A stretch of DNA of 64,000 bases, taken from assembly GCA_002270565.1 (NCBI GenBank), contig NQMI01000068.1:95725-159724 (forward strand). The letters are read 5' to 3'. This document shows positions 43,486 through 54,222 of the stretch, piece after piece. Under the pieces are notes generated by a model. The model saw only the letters and a list, made by a program, of their open reading frames with translations, did not search any database and was not told the DNA's origin. This stretch comes from Stenocarpella maydis. Lineage: Eukaryota > Ascomycota > Sordariomycetes > Diaporthales > Diaporthaceae. A program made the translations under genes and the position numbers. The stretch's first letter is position 1. Every line of letters starts with the position of its first letter.

Positions 43486-45396
43486 TCACCGACGCCGAGA
43501 TCTGCTCGACAGCCCAAGCCTGCGAGCTGTGGAGGGATCAAGATGAGTCTTGGGCTGTGCCGTACTCTGAACCACCTCCTGCTCGATTCTCACGTTCTGG
43601 CCGGCATCATCCGGGATAACCACGACGTTCCGGGTCTGGGCGGGTTGCTCCTGGACTCTGCTAGGATGCTGCTGCACAGGATAATGCTGGGCCGCCTGGG
43701 TTTCCCGGTCAGCAGTCTCCACCAGCTGTTGGCAACCTCGTCTACCCCGGGATTTCCGTCCTTGACTTCCGCCAGTTGCCGGAGACATATTGGGAGCCTG
43801 TTCGTATCCTGGTCTCTCCAAGACCTTCCACTTGAACTCCCGTGCGGCTCCGTAATATGGGGCCGAAGCTGATGGTCCACTCCCATCGTCCAGCGCCCGG
43901 TCCTTCAGGTGCTGTGTTACTTGCTGAGACTTCAATCCAGATCCGTGCCTCTGGCGAACGTGTTCGAGGGCAGATTTCAAGGTGCCGGTGCTTTCAGAGC
44001 CAGGGGCCAGGGGCCCGAGCCTCGTCCCGTCAAAGTCTTGCTCAGTTATCGCCATACGCCTTGGCCTGTCCACCTTCGCAGCTATTCCCTGCTTTTCGTC
44101 TCCAGGCACATCAGACGGTGCCTTTGAGTCTCTTCTTCCATTCTGGGCGAGGTAACATGGAGTCAGCGCCGCGTCTATCTCCTCCTGCTTCAGATCGCAG
44201 TGTGAGCCTCCCGCGCTGGGCCTGGGTAGAATGTTTGGAAATGCCTTGGCATACTGTGGCGATGAACCTGTCAATGAACCAAGCCTGATGATTGTTCCCT
44301 GCTCATTAGTTGGGGTGTTCTGCAACAGCTGAAGCTTTCTGGTTCTGCGAGGGGTGGAGATGGCACCGTCGCACTTGGCTGACTCCGAGTGGTCTGAGCC
44401 GTGTGCGGGAGATGTGGACGCGGGTATCTCCATTTCAGATAGCACAGGCGTATCCGTAAGCTCGGTCAGGGTGGAGTCCTCCGAGCTCTCCCTGCACTGC
44501 TCGAGGGACTTGTTGGCAGCTGCAGCCTTTTCAGCCTGGAGATGTGACACAACCTGTTGACAGCTCTGGACAATGCTGAAATTGAAGTGACCTAGAGGCA
44601 TCCCACGATGTCTGAAAAGATGGCTAGAAGCAGAAGGCATATATTAGTGACTGCTACTTGTCAGACTGGTGTGACATTGACTCACTTGTAGACCACACGA
44701 GGGTGAAGGCCGCCATATTGGATGGCATGGACAACCTGATGTCGGTCGTACCGAGTGATGCCTTCGGCGATGTTCAACCTCTTCATGGTTTCATCCAGAT
44801 CCAGGGAAAAGTCGGTCTGGAATTCCCCTTGGTAGGTGAATGGCAGGGACTTGCGGATTTCTGACCAACTACCCTGCTGCAAACTCTTGTGAAAGATCAT
44901 GAGTGGACCTTGCTTCAAATTGGCGGCATTGAATTGGTCCGAGACGCCCAAAAGTTGAGGAATTTGTGAGGCCAGGCCGTCAAAGGAAACATAGGGCGCA
45001 AGGTCGTTTGGGTCGAACGAGTTCCACGGCAGGGTGTAGTCAAGCTCATGATCCGAGTAGCTCCTCCGAGGTATGGAGCACGGCAGCTGCGACGCGTTGC
45101 GATGAGTATAAAAACAAACACATGATGTCTGACATGACCTCGCTAGGACAGCAACATACCATGAACCTTGAGACGCACACCTCGCAGAACCCATCATATC
45201 CCGTGAAAAAGGCCGGCTCGGGAGGCTCTTGGTCATCTTGTCCGGACCACTCTAGAGACCTCTCGAGAATCCCTGGTACGCAGATCCGCAGTACACCTCG
45301 TAGGCCAGCAACCCAGAGAGCTTGATCACAGACCTGGCCGATCTCGATGCCATAGTCCCCACAAGAGTCAAATTTCTTGTAATGAAAGTGGCACAT
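43486..45396 (-). CDS. Hypothetical protein with Cys/His-rich N-terminus and disordered basic C-terminus
   Basis: Exons 45396-45160, 45086-44686, 44623-43486 (591 aa); joins are RFM/LPCSIPRRSYSDHELDY and VVY-N/HLFRHRGMPLGHFNF, both GT-AG and frame-preserving. It begins MCHFHYKKFDSCGDYG and soon has ICVPG and FCEVCVSRF, resembling the short Cys/His (possibly metal-binding) N-termini common in uncharacterised filamentous-fungal proteins. The middle (about residues 85-260) is compact (DYTLPWNSFDPNDLAPYVSF, GPLMIFHKSLQQGSWSEIRKSLPF). The rest is low-complexity, rich in Ser, Gln and Arg, ending SRSRRR. No known domain recognised. The open frame extends upstream past 45396 with hydrophobic sequence, so an extra 5' exon cannot be excluded. 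Confidence 0.6.
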
Positions 45397-45746
45397 CCTG
45401 AGCTCCTGGTGCGAGCCAGCCCCGGGCGACCAGGCAGATGAGATTGTAAAACAAATAGATGTTTGGCGCTGAGGCCAGTGGGGTGCAAGACTCCAGACTG
45501 GGGGATGTAAACAAACGATGTGATGGTGCAAGACACAGCTTTGATAGCAGAAGGCAGACCAGAATGCAAAAAAAAAGTAATTCCAGAACCAAGGCAGCAA
45601 CACAAGACAGGAAGTCGAGGATCCAAAGCATCAAGGAGGTATTCACATTAGAAAATGGCTGTATCATTGCGTATGAGACATGCCGCAGTACCCTTTCAAG
45701 TCCCATGGTGAAGTGAGTGGGGCCCAGTGTGCCCACAAACAACATC
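45397..45746. other. Spacer downstream of cnxE
   Basis: 350 bp. Minus-strand open frames rich in Leu/Phe (for example starting near 45705 with MGLERVLRHVSYAM) could be a 5' extension or leader of the unknown gene at 43486-45396; no conserved domain supports them. The cnxE stop lies at 45747. Confidence 0.4.
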
Positions 45747-47875
45747 TCACTGACCAGTCCTTACATTGCTCATCAGCAGGGCTTCTACCTTTGTTCCCTT
45801 CTGCATGAGGCCTGTGCCCTTTGGCATACACAGGAGGGCATTCGCTCCTTTTAGGCTGCCAACTCGAGAGCTTCGTTGTCCTCCTGTACTGGTTGCCGAC
45901 AGGATGCCTCCTCTTCCGACAGTCACTATAGCTCGATGGTATTCGGGACGTTGTGGATCAAGAGTGAAGTCATGGGCCAGCGTCACTGGAACCTCGCTGA
46001 GACCCCCTGGCGATATTCCGGACATGGCGTGTAGAGATGGGAGGACAAACAGATGGAATGTCACCAGGGCAGACGCTGGATTGCCAGGGAGAGAGAAGAT
46101 CACCTTCGACACGCGTTCCCCCCCATCGCTCTTAACAGGAACCGTCGCAAATGTCGTTGGTTTTCCAGGTTTCATATTCACCCGGCCGAAATGAATAGTG
46201 CCCCCTAGTGACCTCTCGATTGTTGGTTTCAGGAGGTCCAGCTCGCCCATGGACACCCCACCCGTGGTGATAATCAAATCAGCCCGTCGCATCCCATCTC
46301 GGAGGGTCTCCTCCAAAGTCCCAGGCTTGTCGCTGGCGATTCCTAAATCGATGACTTCATAGCCCCAGTCCCTGGCAGCTGATATAAGTGTAGGTCTGTT
46401 CGTGTCCCGCACCTCCCCCACGAGTAGAGCCCCAGGGCGATCATGATTGACGATTTCGTCGCCGGTGGACAGGACGCCAACAACCGGCCTGCGGTATACC
46501 TGCACCTGGGAAACACCCACAGCCGCCATGAGGCCAATCTCACCGCCCACAGCAGAAACTTGTTGGCCTTTTTGAAGGATGACCGTGCCTTCTTTGACAT
46601 CACTGCCGACTTCCCTCACATTTTGACCGGCCTTTACATCAGTTGCCAGGATCTCGACCTCCTTCTCCTCCTTATCATCCTCAGTCTTGGATTTCAAAAC
46701 AGTATCTTCGACCATGATAACAGAAGTTGCCCCAGGTGGTAGAGGTGCGCCTGTTGTGATCCTGGCTATCTGGCCTTCTTTGAGTTCCTTTGCTTCACCA
46801 GGCGCAGCGTGAGATACAGCAGTTACCGGGAAAACGCCTTTCATGTTGCCGTCCTCAGGCGCCACCACAGCATATCCGTCCACGATACTGGCACGAAATG
46901 CTGGCACATTTTCAGTGGCTTTGACGTCCTCTGCAAGAACAGCACCTACGAGGGCTGTATCGGTTTTCGAAGAGATGACCGTGGGGGCAGGAGTATGTTC
47001 CTGTATAAGGGCCAGTGCGTCCTCCACTGGCAACATAGCATAAGGCGACTCTCTGTGCCTTCGGGTTGGACCGAGACTAGGATCGTTTGACAATGGGTTA
47101 TCACTGGGGTTAGTGTGCCTGACTGGTGCACCATGTACATGGCCATGTCCATGACCGTGACTGTGGCCATGGCTGTGAGCATGGCCATGTGAGTGAGGGC
47201 GACCAGAAGCCGAGCCAACACCAGCATCCTTCTCCAATTTCTCAACGCCCCCGGAATGGATAGACCGAGAGTCTGCGCCGGCGGCCTGGATGCAGGCATG
47301 AGGCAGCAGTTTGATGACGGCTTGGAGGTTCTCCTTTGCACCCTTTGGTGATCCGGGAAGGGTGATGAGTAGAGATTGATTCCTGATGCCAGCTACAGGC
47401 CTTGACATCATGGCAACTTGAATCGGTCAGATTACAGAACATTTCCAAGCTGTGAAGTACTTACAAGGTGTGACACTCAGAGAGGCAGCGAGCATGCCAT
47501 GGACAAGTCCAGGTGCTTGTTTATGAAGGAGCGCAGCTACAGCCTATGCATTCATTTCATCAGCCAGTGCGGATGACAGGGCATCGGGGTCTGCCTTTGG
47601 AAGAATACCTCTGGTGTCTGGTCCGAGACCGCAAATCCTGTGCCGCCGGTTGTGACGATCAAGTTAACCGGATCGACCGAGTCCGACCACACCATAAGCT
47701 GTCTTTGGATCAGGGCCACGGAGTCGGGAACTATCTTGGTCTCCACAACCTGCCACCGCCCACCTCCATCTTGTTCAAATACAGAACGGAGAGCATCTCC
47801 GGCGGCATCAGTTGTGGGATCCTTGGCCGCTGTTGTCGAAACCACCAGGACAGCCGCTGTGAGTGTCTGGCTCAT
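45747..47875 (-). CDS. cnxE: Molybdenum cofactor biosynthesis protein, MogA-MoeA fusion (gephyrin/CnxE)
   Basis: Adenylates molybdopterin (N-terminal MogA-like domain) and inserts molybdate (C-terminal MoeA-like domain), so it is needed for nitrate reductase and other molybdoenzymes. Exons 47875-47609, 47543-47465, 47416-45747 (671 aa). N-terminal: AAVLVVSTTAA, NLIVTTGGTGFAVSDQTPE, GLVHGMLAASLSVTPFAMMSRPVAG, NQSLLITLPGSPKG. A His-rich linker of about 25 residues (SHGHAHSHGHSHGHGHGHVH) is followed by the MoeA part: VPAFRASIVDGYAVV, RITTGAPLPPGATSVIMVEDT, GVLSTGDEIV, ITTGGVSMGELDLLKP, FSLPGNPASALVTFHLFVLP. The domain order is G then E as in mammals and fungi; plants have the reverse. Divergent from POP5. 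Confidence 0.93.
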
Positions 47876-48296
47876 GGTGATCCTCTACTGTGAACAGGCG
47901 AAGCTGTATATGTGTTCCGGCCAGAGGGCTTTTTGAAATGCAGTTGAGCGAACTATACCATCAAGGGACAAGTTGGATATATGAAGAAGAGGTAGATGGC
48001 TCATATAGCCAGCGGGGTTTGTCACGCAGTTGCTCATCCGGAAGAGTCATGAAATGGACTGCGGGGAGTGACGTTTATAAGTGACAGGGATGCTGTGGAA
48101 GCAGTTGAGTGAGCTCTGTTTAGCCCCACTTGTTTAGCTCTGGTAGCTTTCCTGGTTGGCCAGGAAATTCCCTCGACATCGACAACCCAAACGAACGCCG
48201 CTCGCTCACTCGACTGACTACCAAGCATTACCACGCACAACTACTTGCCCGTCCTGCTCGCCCACCACACTTCTGGAAGAGTGTGACGAAGCCAAA
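47876..48296. promoter_or_regulatory. Bidirectional promoter region cnxE/POP5
   Basis: 421 bp between divergent ATGs. No strong motif recognised by eye; role inferred from arrangement. Confidence 0.4.
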
Positions 48297-48914
48297 ATGG
48301 TTCGAATCAAGGAGCGCTATCTCCTTGTGAACATCGTCTATCCAGAAGCCGCCCAGAACCAGGCCAAGGCGGGCTTACCTGACATTCTCATTTACAACCA
48401 ACCCACCGTGAACGCCTGCAACGCCCGGTCCATCCAATATGCTATCAAGGCTCAGGTCACTGACCTTTTCGGTGACTATGGCGCCGGCGCAGTTGAGCGC
48501 GGATTAAGAGGTCTGCCCCCGCCCTTCTCCAGCTGATGAGCCATGTTGACTGATTCCGTAGTCAAATATCTTTCAAATGCAACCTCAACTTGCATTCTTC
48601 AGTGCTCGCGAGAGCACTACCGCCTCGTCTGGGCGGCCCTTACCATGATGAAGCATGTGCCAACCAAGCAGGGTCCGGGCCTTCCCTGCGTCTTCCGAGT
48701 CGTGCGCGTTAGTGGCACGATCAAGAAGGTTGAGGAAGAGGCCATCCGGCGAGCCAAACAACTGATCCTCGCAGCCAAGGAAGAGATGGCTGGAAAGGAA
48801 ACCAGCACGCTCAATGCCTTGTTCGGCGCAAAGAACTCTGCCAGCGATGTGGCGATGGTCGACCGTGCTGAGGAGTCTGATCTTGACGCCACCGACTCTG
48901 GAGAAAATGACTGA
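48297..48914 (+). CDS. pop5: Ribonuclease P/MRP protein subunit POP5
   Basis: Protein subunit of RNase P (tRNA 5' processing) and RNase MRP (rRNA processing). Exons 48297-48510 and 48562-48914 (188 aa). MVRIKERYLLVNIVYPE is the typical start; LFGDYGAGAV, ILQCSREHYRLVWAALTMM and CVFRVVRVSGTIKKVEEEAIRRAK follow, then an acidic disordered C-terminus (ESDLDATDSGEND). The 51-bp intron has the unusual donor GTCTGC, but joining RGL/R-G to VKYLSNATSTC restores the conserved reading and skips in-frame stops. Its stop codon lies 6 bp from that of GPN2 on the other strand. Confidence 0.88.
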
Positions 48915-48920
48915 AGCGCC

Positions 48921-50101
48921 TCATTTCTTCTTGCGAATCACCTTGACGCCGAGATCTGAAGGCAACGGCATGGGCACATCGTCGAAGTCAGCGTCCCCGG
49001 CCCCGCTATCACTCATGGCACCCGCGCGCTCTTCCCTGATGTTGGCTTGCTCCTCCTCCGTCTTCGCCTCGGCCGCATCGTACGCATCTTTATGATCAAC
49101 CCATCGCTCTTGTATGTCCTGGACATCGAGCATGGAGGGCTCGTTCCTCATCGCAACCTGCCAGACAGTGTCGTTGGCCCCCTCTGCGCTCCCGAATACA
49201 TACCCGCCTGCCCGGTCGATCACTTTCAGTAGGTGCATCATGCTCTTCTTGTTCTCGACCGCCAGGACCTCGAACCGAACCAACGCAAAGCTTTCCACCA
49301 GATTCGCGACAGCTTCGTTGAGCGCCTTGAACTTTTCACTCCGCAGAGCAGGCGACTCTTCCTCGAGGCTTGGGAGGAGGTAGGACAGGTCTTGCACCTC
49401 GGTATAGAAATCCAGATTGAACGGCAACGGGTCATATGATGAGACCTTGTCGATCTTGGTGAGGACGTTGATGTGTGGGAGGTCCATCTGCAGCATGGCT
49501 CGGAGCGCGAGCAGGAGGTTCGAGAGGTAAAGAGAGGGTTGGGTTAAGCAGAAGCTGTCAGAAAGGTGTAGAACGACCATCTATTCCTGCGTCAGCATGT
49601 GGCCGTGAGTGAGATGGGGAGGGCTGCCTGCGACGTACCCGGAACCCCATCTTCTGGAGCTTGAAGAAGATATTGCGCAACGAGTTGTGATGCGTGTACA
49701 GTTCAACCTGGCCAGGGCAGTCGAATAGGATGTAGTCGTCGCCCAACTCTTTCAAGCCCTCTTCGAGCCACTCAAAGTTGTGTTCCAGTTCCTCGAGGGC
49801 ATAGAGGACGCCACCGTTCGGGCCAAGGTTGTCGCTACCCATAATCTCCTCCAATGTAACGAGATCCCGGATGTCAAGGGCGCATGGGTAGCTCGTTTTG
49901 TCGTTCGCAGGGTCGAGGTTGACAACTGAGCACTGCCTGCCAATCGCGCCCATAAACTGGTGCACTATGAAGGCGGCAGGTCAGTCTTGGCCCAGCACGG
50001 CAGAGGCGGATGGTATGTTGCTGGTAGGCCAACTTACTGCCATCACAATATGTGCTCTTTCCAGCACCTGGGCTGCCCAGAACAAGCTGTGCGAACGGCA
50101 T
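48921..50101 (-). CDS. gpn2: GPN-loop GTPase 2
   Basis: GPN-family GTPase that helps RNA polymerase II (and III) assembly and nuclear import. Exons 50101-50038, 49964-49639, 49580-48921 (349 aa). P-loop LGSPGAGKST (residues 8-17), GPN signature at residues 69-71 within DNLGPNGGVLYALE, switch II FDCPGQVELYTHH, and guanine specificity LTKIDKV. The C-terminus is basic (VKVIRKKK) after an acidic stretch. Joins: YCDG/MHQFMGAIGRQC and MGFR/MVVLHLSDSFC. The start MPFAQLVL at 50101 is favoured; an in-frame extension begins only with TTG. Divergent from BUB3 and convergent with POP5. Confidence 0.92.
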
Positions 50102-50405
50102 CTTGGATCGAAAGTAGTCCAAGGGACTGCACTGTTCAGTTGCCTTGCCGCAGTTTGAGAAACAGTCTTGAAGCGACAGGCGAGAGAGTGACGTTGGTGC
50201 GTGGTGGGAAGCGCAAGCTGCCCCACGCTGCCGCTGCGGGATCCAGGAAAAAAGCTGCAGGGATCAGCTTAGCTCCCCTGTCTGCTTGTCTCCAACAGGT
50301 CGCAGCGGTATGTTGTGACGGATCAACAACCAACCGCATCCCTCCTCCATCGACTGTATTTCACCATTCTTCTTCTTCTCTGAAGGCACATATACAATTC
50401 ACAAC
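50102..50405. promoter_or_regulatory. Bidirectional promoter region GPN2/BUB3
   Basis: 304 bp between divergent ATGs, with a TTC-rich pyrimidine tract (50366-50383) just upstream of the BUB3 start. Role inferred from arrangement. Confidence 0.45.
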
Positions 50406-51621
50406 ATGGCTCCAGGTATGCAAGATCCCCACTGGCTGTACCATCTCTCTCTCCCTCTCTCTCTCTCTCGGAGACTGACGTAGAATTGTAGCAACGCAAT
50501 TTGATGTCGCGCAGCCCCCGGACGACGCAGTGTCGCGCGTCGTCTTTGCTCCAGAGTCACCAACACGCCTTCTCGTCTCCGCATGGGACAAGAACGTCTA
50601 CCTTTACGAACTTGAGGATGGGGAGACACCGTCAGCAAAACTCGTGCGCCAGTTCGAGCACCGCGCTCCCGTGATGGACGTCTGCTTTGGCGCTAGCGAC
50701 AACGAGGCCTACACGGCCGGTGTGGACCACAGGGTAACAAAGTAGGCCCTAGCTAAAGGACGGCCCCTTGCCTCGCTCCGGTCTTGATCTCTCTTCTGAC
50801 GGTGGAAAACCCCACATAGGATCGACCTGGAGACCGGCTCTCAAACCGTAATGAGCGAACACACCAAGCCCGTCCGCTGCGTCGTCTTCTCCGCCGAGCA
50901 CCAGCTCCTCATCTCGGCTTCATGGGACAGTACGCTACACATCCACAACACCGCCGCGCCCAACAGTCCGCCGGCCGTCGTCCAGCTCCCGGGCAAGCCG
51001 CACGCCATGTCGTCGAGCCCGACCAAGGTCGTCGTCGCCATGACGGCGCGGCTCGTGCACATCTTCGACCTCCCCACCATCGCCAAGCAGCTCACCTCGC
51101 CCTCGGCGCCCGAGATCAAGCCATGGCAGGCGCGTGAGTCTTCGCTCAAGTTCCTGACCAGGGCCGTCGCGTGCATGCCCAACGACGCCGGGTACGCCAC
51201 CAGCTCCATCGAGGGCCGCGTCGCCGTGGAGTGGTTCGAGGACTCGGCGGAGTCCCAGGCGCGCAAGTACGCCTTCAAGTGCCACAGGCAGGCGGCTCCT
51301 GAGGAGGAAGGCGGCGGTGATGTTGTGTTCCCTGTCAATGCGCTCACATTCCACCCCGTGTATGTCAAGACTTTCGCCAGCGGTGGCGGCGACGGCACAG
51401 TGGCGCTCTGGGATGCAGAGGCCAAGAGGAGGATGAAGCAGTACCAGAACTTTGGCAACAGTATTGCTTCTCTTGCCTTCTCTTCGAATGGGAAGTACAT
51501 GGCAGCAGGCGTCTGCCCCGGCTTTGAGACAGGGCAGGAGGATTACAGTGGGCAGGGCCAGACCAAGGTGGTCATCAGGGAGTTGAGCGAGACGGAGGCG
51601 AAAGGGAAGGGAGCAAAATAG
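50406..51621 (+). CDS. bub3: Spindle assembly checkpoint WD40 protein BUB3
   Basis: Kinetochore WD40 protein that binds MELT motifs of Spc105/Knl1 and recruits Bub1/Mad3. Exons 50406-50415 (10 bases), 50492-50741, 50820-51621 (353 aa). The first exon codes MAP plus one base and joins to ATQFDVAQPPDD. WD repeats include VVFAPESPTRLLVSAWDKNVYLYE, PVRCVVFSAEHQLLISASWDSTLHIH and ALTFHPVYVKTFASGGGDGTVALWD. The Bub3/Rae1 hallmarks are GYATSSIEGRVAVEWF, KYAFKCHR and SIASLAFSSNGKYMA. Intron 1 holds a CT microsatellite (50442-50468). Confidence 0.92.
50442..50468 (+). repeat. CT microsatellite in BUB3 intron 1
   Basis: An almost pure CT run (tctctctctccctctctc and onward) inside the 76-bp first intron. 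It may act as an extended polypyrimidine tract. Confidence 0.8.
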
Positions 51622-52714
51622 GCGCTGGCTCTGCGATAGCTAGAAGGAGCCAAATCATAATCACGATTACGACAGTGGTGTGAAGGCGGTGCGAAGACTG
51701 ATACCACGAACACAATGAGGTAAGACATAACTCTCTGATCAAAGCCGCATGCTGCAATCGATGCTACCTCGAACAGATGTAGCAAAATGACTGATGAGCC
51801 TCGAAATAGACTAGATACCTATCAAGCAAGATAACAATGACTGAAAATGATGAATGATGACATGATAAGCACCAGCGATATTGCTTGGGACTAGTTGGCT
51901 ATTACCCAAGGCTGAGGTTGAGACCAACAAGGTTGCTCAAGATATGACCCACATGACCAACTCGGGTTGCGCTCCGGAAGGGGAGTATCAGGGACAAGGT
52001 CAGGACTCGCCCGCAAGGGTTGGCCAGGGCTGTTCTGCAGGCTTGCATTTGGCTGTACCTTCGCCGGCACTGCATGGCAGGATGAACGCGCCGGGTTTCC
52101 TAGTTGCAGAGTTTCTTGAAAACTTCTTCGGGCATCAACGACTGCTGCTGTACAGTCGGGACGAAATATGGTAGAAGGTCTGTATCCCAAGTCACATGAA
52201 TGACCAAAGCTTTGTGGTAGTAAGTTGTCACTCCGGCCGTGATATCGCAAGGACCTCCGAGTTCTGCCACGGATTCCATCAGCCCTTTCCACGTAGCTGC
52301 AGTGCCAACCGCTGACTGCCATACATGATACATCAATTAGCTACCTAGCCAGGCAGGACAAAAATGCGGCCGCATAAGCCGGGCACACCTGCTCACAACC
52401 TTGAAGGCCAGAAGTAAATTAGCAAGTCAAGGCCGACGCCGGATTTGTGTTGAAGTTGTATCGAGGCATCCCGCCGCAGCTTCCAAAGGTAGCAGCAGTC
52501 TTCCACGGCTGAAACTAATGGTACAAGAGCCGACCATGCTGTTCGGCCCTCAACGCCTCCAAACTTCCTGGCGGTCGCCATATCCTGGCCCCCAAGGGTA
52601 ATGGTGATCCCCGTGCTGTTGGAATGCAGGCGGGTGATTTCTTTGCTGCCAGTCATCATGCGCACCACACGCCTGGTAGTGAACGTGGCGAGGGTGCGGT
52701 TGCGGCTGGTACAC
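51622..52714. other. Convergent 3' flanks of BUB3 and AKR gene, with possible orphan coding fragments
   Basis: 1.1 kb. On the minus strand 52333-52100 encodes a 77-residue frame with protein-like composition (WKGLMESVAELGGPCDITAG, HVTWDTDLLPYFVP), and 52668-52393 another. No splice pair joins them in frame and neither is recognised. They could be remnants of a decayed gene. Otherwise nothing seen. Confidence 0.3.
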
Positions 52715-54222
52715 CTAGTTCTCAGCCGGTGTGATGGCCTCCGGAAGATGTACGTTGTCGAAATTCCCGGCCATATTTAGCAACCACACCTCACCTGGGT
52801 GGTCGGGAGACTTCCCCTGCCACAGGAACGCGCCGGGGAAGCCGTGGTCGAAAGCCACAGCACCCTCGATCTCTTTCATGTCCTCCTGCGAGAGGTGCAG
52901 TTTCAGCGCCTCGACATTACCCTTGAGGTGGTCGACTGTCCGGCCGCCAACTATGGGGAAGACATATGGCGTCTTGTGCATGACATATGCGAGAGCGACA
53001 CTCGTAATGGCCGTGTTCTTGCGCTTGGCGATCTTTTCGAGAACCCCCGATATCTTGATCTGCTCCTCGGTGGCCTGGACCTTGCGGCCCTCCTGAGACT
53101 TTCTCTGCTCCTCCGTCTTGAAAGCTCCTCCGCCGAGGGCTCCCCACGGGGCCAGTCCCATCTTGTCTGCAGTCAGCTGTTGTCCGGGCAGATTAGGTTA
53201 AGCGTACGACTCACCCCTTCATCTCTGCACATTGGGATAATTTCTCTCTCAAAGTCTCTGCTCGCCGCATTCCAGCGGCCTTGGTACACGCAGAACTGCC
53301 TCAGACCATGGTCCCGCGCATACTGGTTTGCTTTAGAAACGACCCAGGCAGGCGTGTCAGAGACCCCCAGGTAGAGAACCTTTCCTTGGACCACCAAGTT
53401 GTTGAGGCTCTGCATCAACTCGGGGATCTAAGAAAGTCTAGTGTCAGCTTATCTATTTGCATTTCTGGAAAACCAGGCCAGGGAGAACACTTTGTTCCTT
53501 TGAGCTGCATGCTTCGTCCCGGACCCGTGATGTTCTATGCAATACGGAGACTGCGAGACTCCCCACCCAAGAGGAAGCCAGGCGGATGTGCGTTCCCTGA
53601 GATACCGCTTACCGACGTAGAGAAGTCCCACCAGTGGACATAGAGAAGATCGATGTAGTCGGTATTCAGCTTTTTCAAGCTCGCATTCAGTGAGGTGTGC
53701 AAGCTCTTCGTGCCATTTCCGGTGAAATTCGCCATCTCCAAGATGTCAGTCATGACTCGGTCATCTGGAAGAGTTAGAACGGGACTCACGATACGCCCTT
53801 CTCCCGACAGATGAGCATTGAAGTTTGTGGTGTACTTTGTCGCGATGACTGAGAGCAGGGCTTCATGTTAGACATTGGGGATCATCGACCTGCACTACTA
53901 GGCGCCCCCTCCCACGGCTTAGTTGCTCACCCATCTCTTCTCGATTGCCGCGCTTCCTCATCCATTCTCCGATCCACATCTCGGATTCACCAAACTGGTA
54001 GTTGTTCGCGGTGTCGATGAAGTTCCCGCCCTGCTCATAGAAGTAGTCCAAGATGCTCTCGCTGGTCTTCTGATCACAAGCTCCCATATGGTGCTTCCAG
54101 GCGTTGCCGAAGTTCATGGTTCCCAGGCAGAGAGGGCTCACCCTCAGTGACGCGGATGGGGAGAGAAGCCGATACCGGTTCAAGGGGCCCTTTGGTGGAG
54201 GTGCCATTGGAAGGGCAGACAT
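52715..54222 (-). CDS. Aldo-keto reductase, aryl-alcohol dehydrogenase/norsolorinic acid reductase-like
   Basis: NADPH-dependent oxidoreductase with a TIM barrel (AKR9-type fungal branch). Exons 54222-53931, 53848-53790, 53735-53613, 53427-53215, 53161-52715 (377 aa). Catalytic tetrad visible: Asp and Tyr in GGNFIDTANNYQFGESE, Lys in VIATKYTTNF, His in LLYVHWWDF. The NADPH end is GLAPWGALGGGAF and PIVGGRTVDHLKGNVEAL. Intron 2 (53789-53736) is 54 bp with no stop in frame; splicing is inferred because the family has no 18-residue insert there. The neighbours are housekeeping genes, so no secondary-metabolite cluster is implied despite the norsolorinic-acid-reductase resemblance. Confidence 0.9.

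Noticed and set aside
45397..45745. Hydrophobic minus-strand frames upstream of the Cys/His protein
   Set aside because: No conserved domain and no splice join clearly better than starting at 45396; left as a possible leader.
52715..54222. Secondary-metabolite gene cluster around the norsolorinic-acid-reductase-like gene
   Set aside because: Neighbours are BUB3, MDV1 and other housekeeping genes; no synthase, P450 or cluster regulator nearby.
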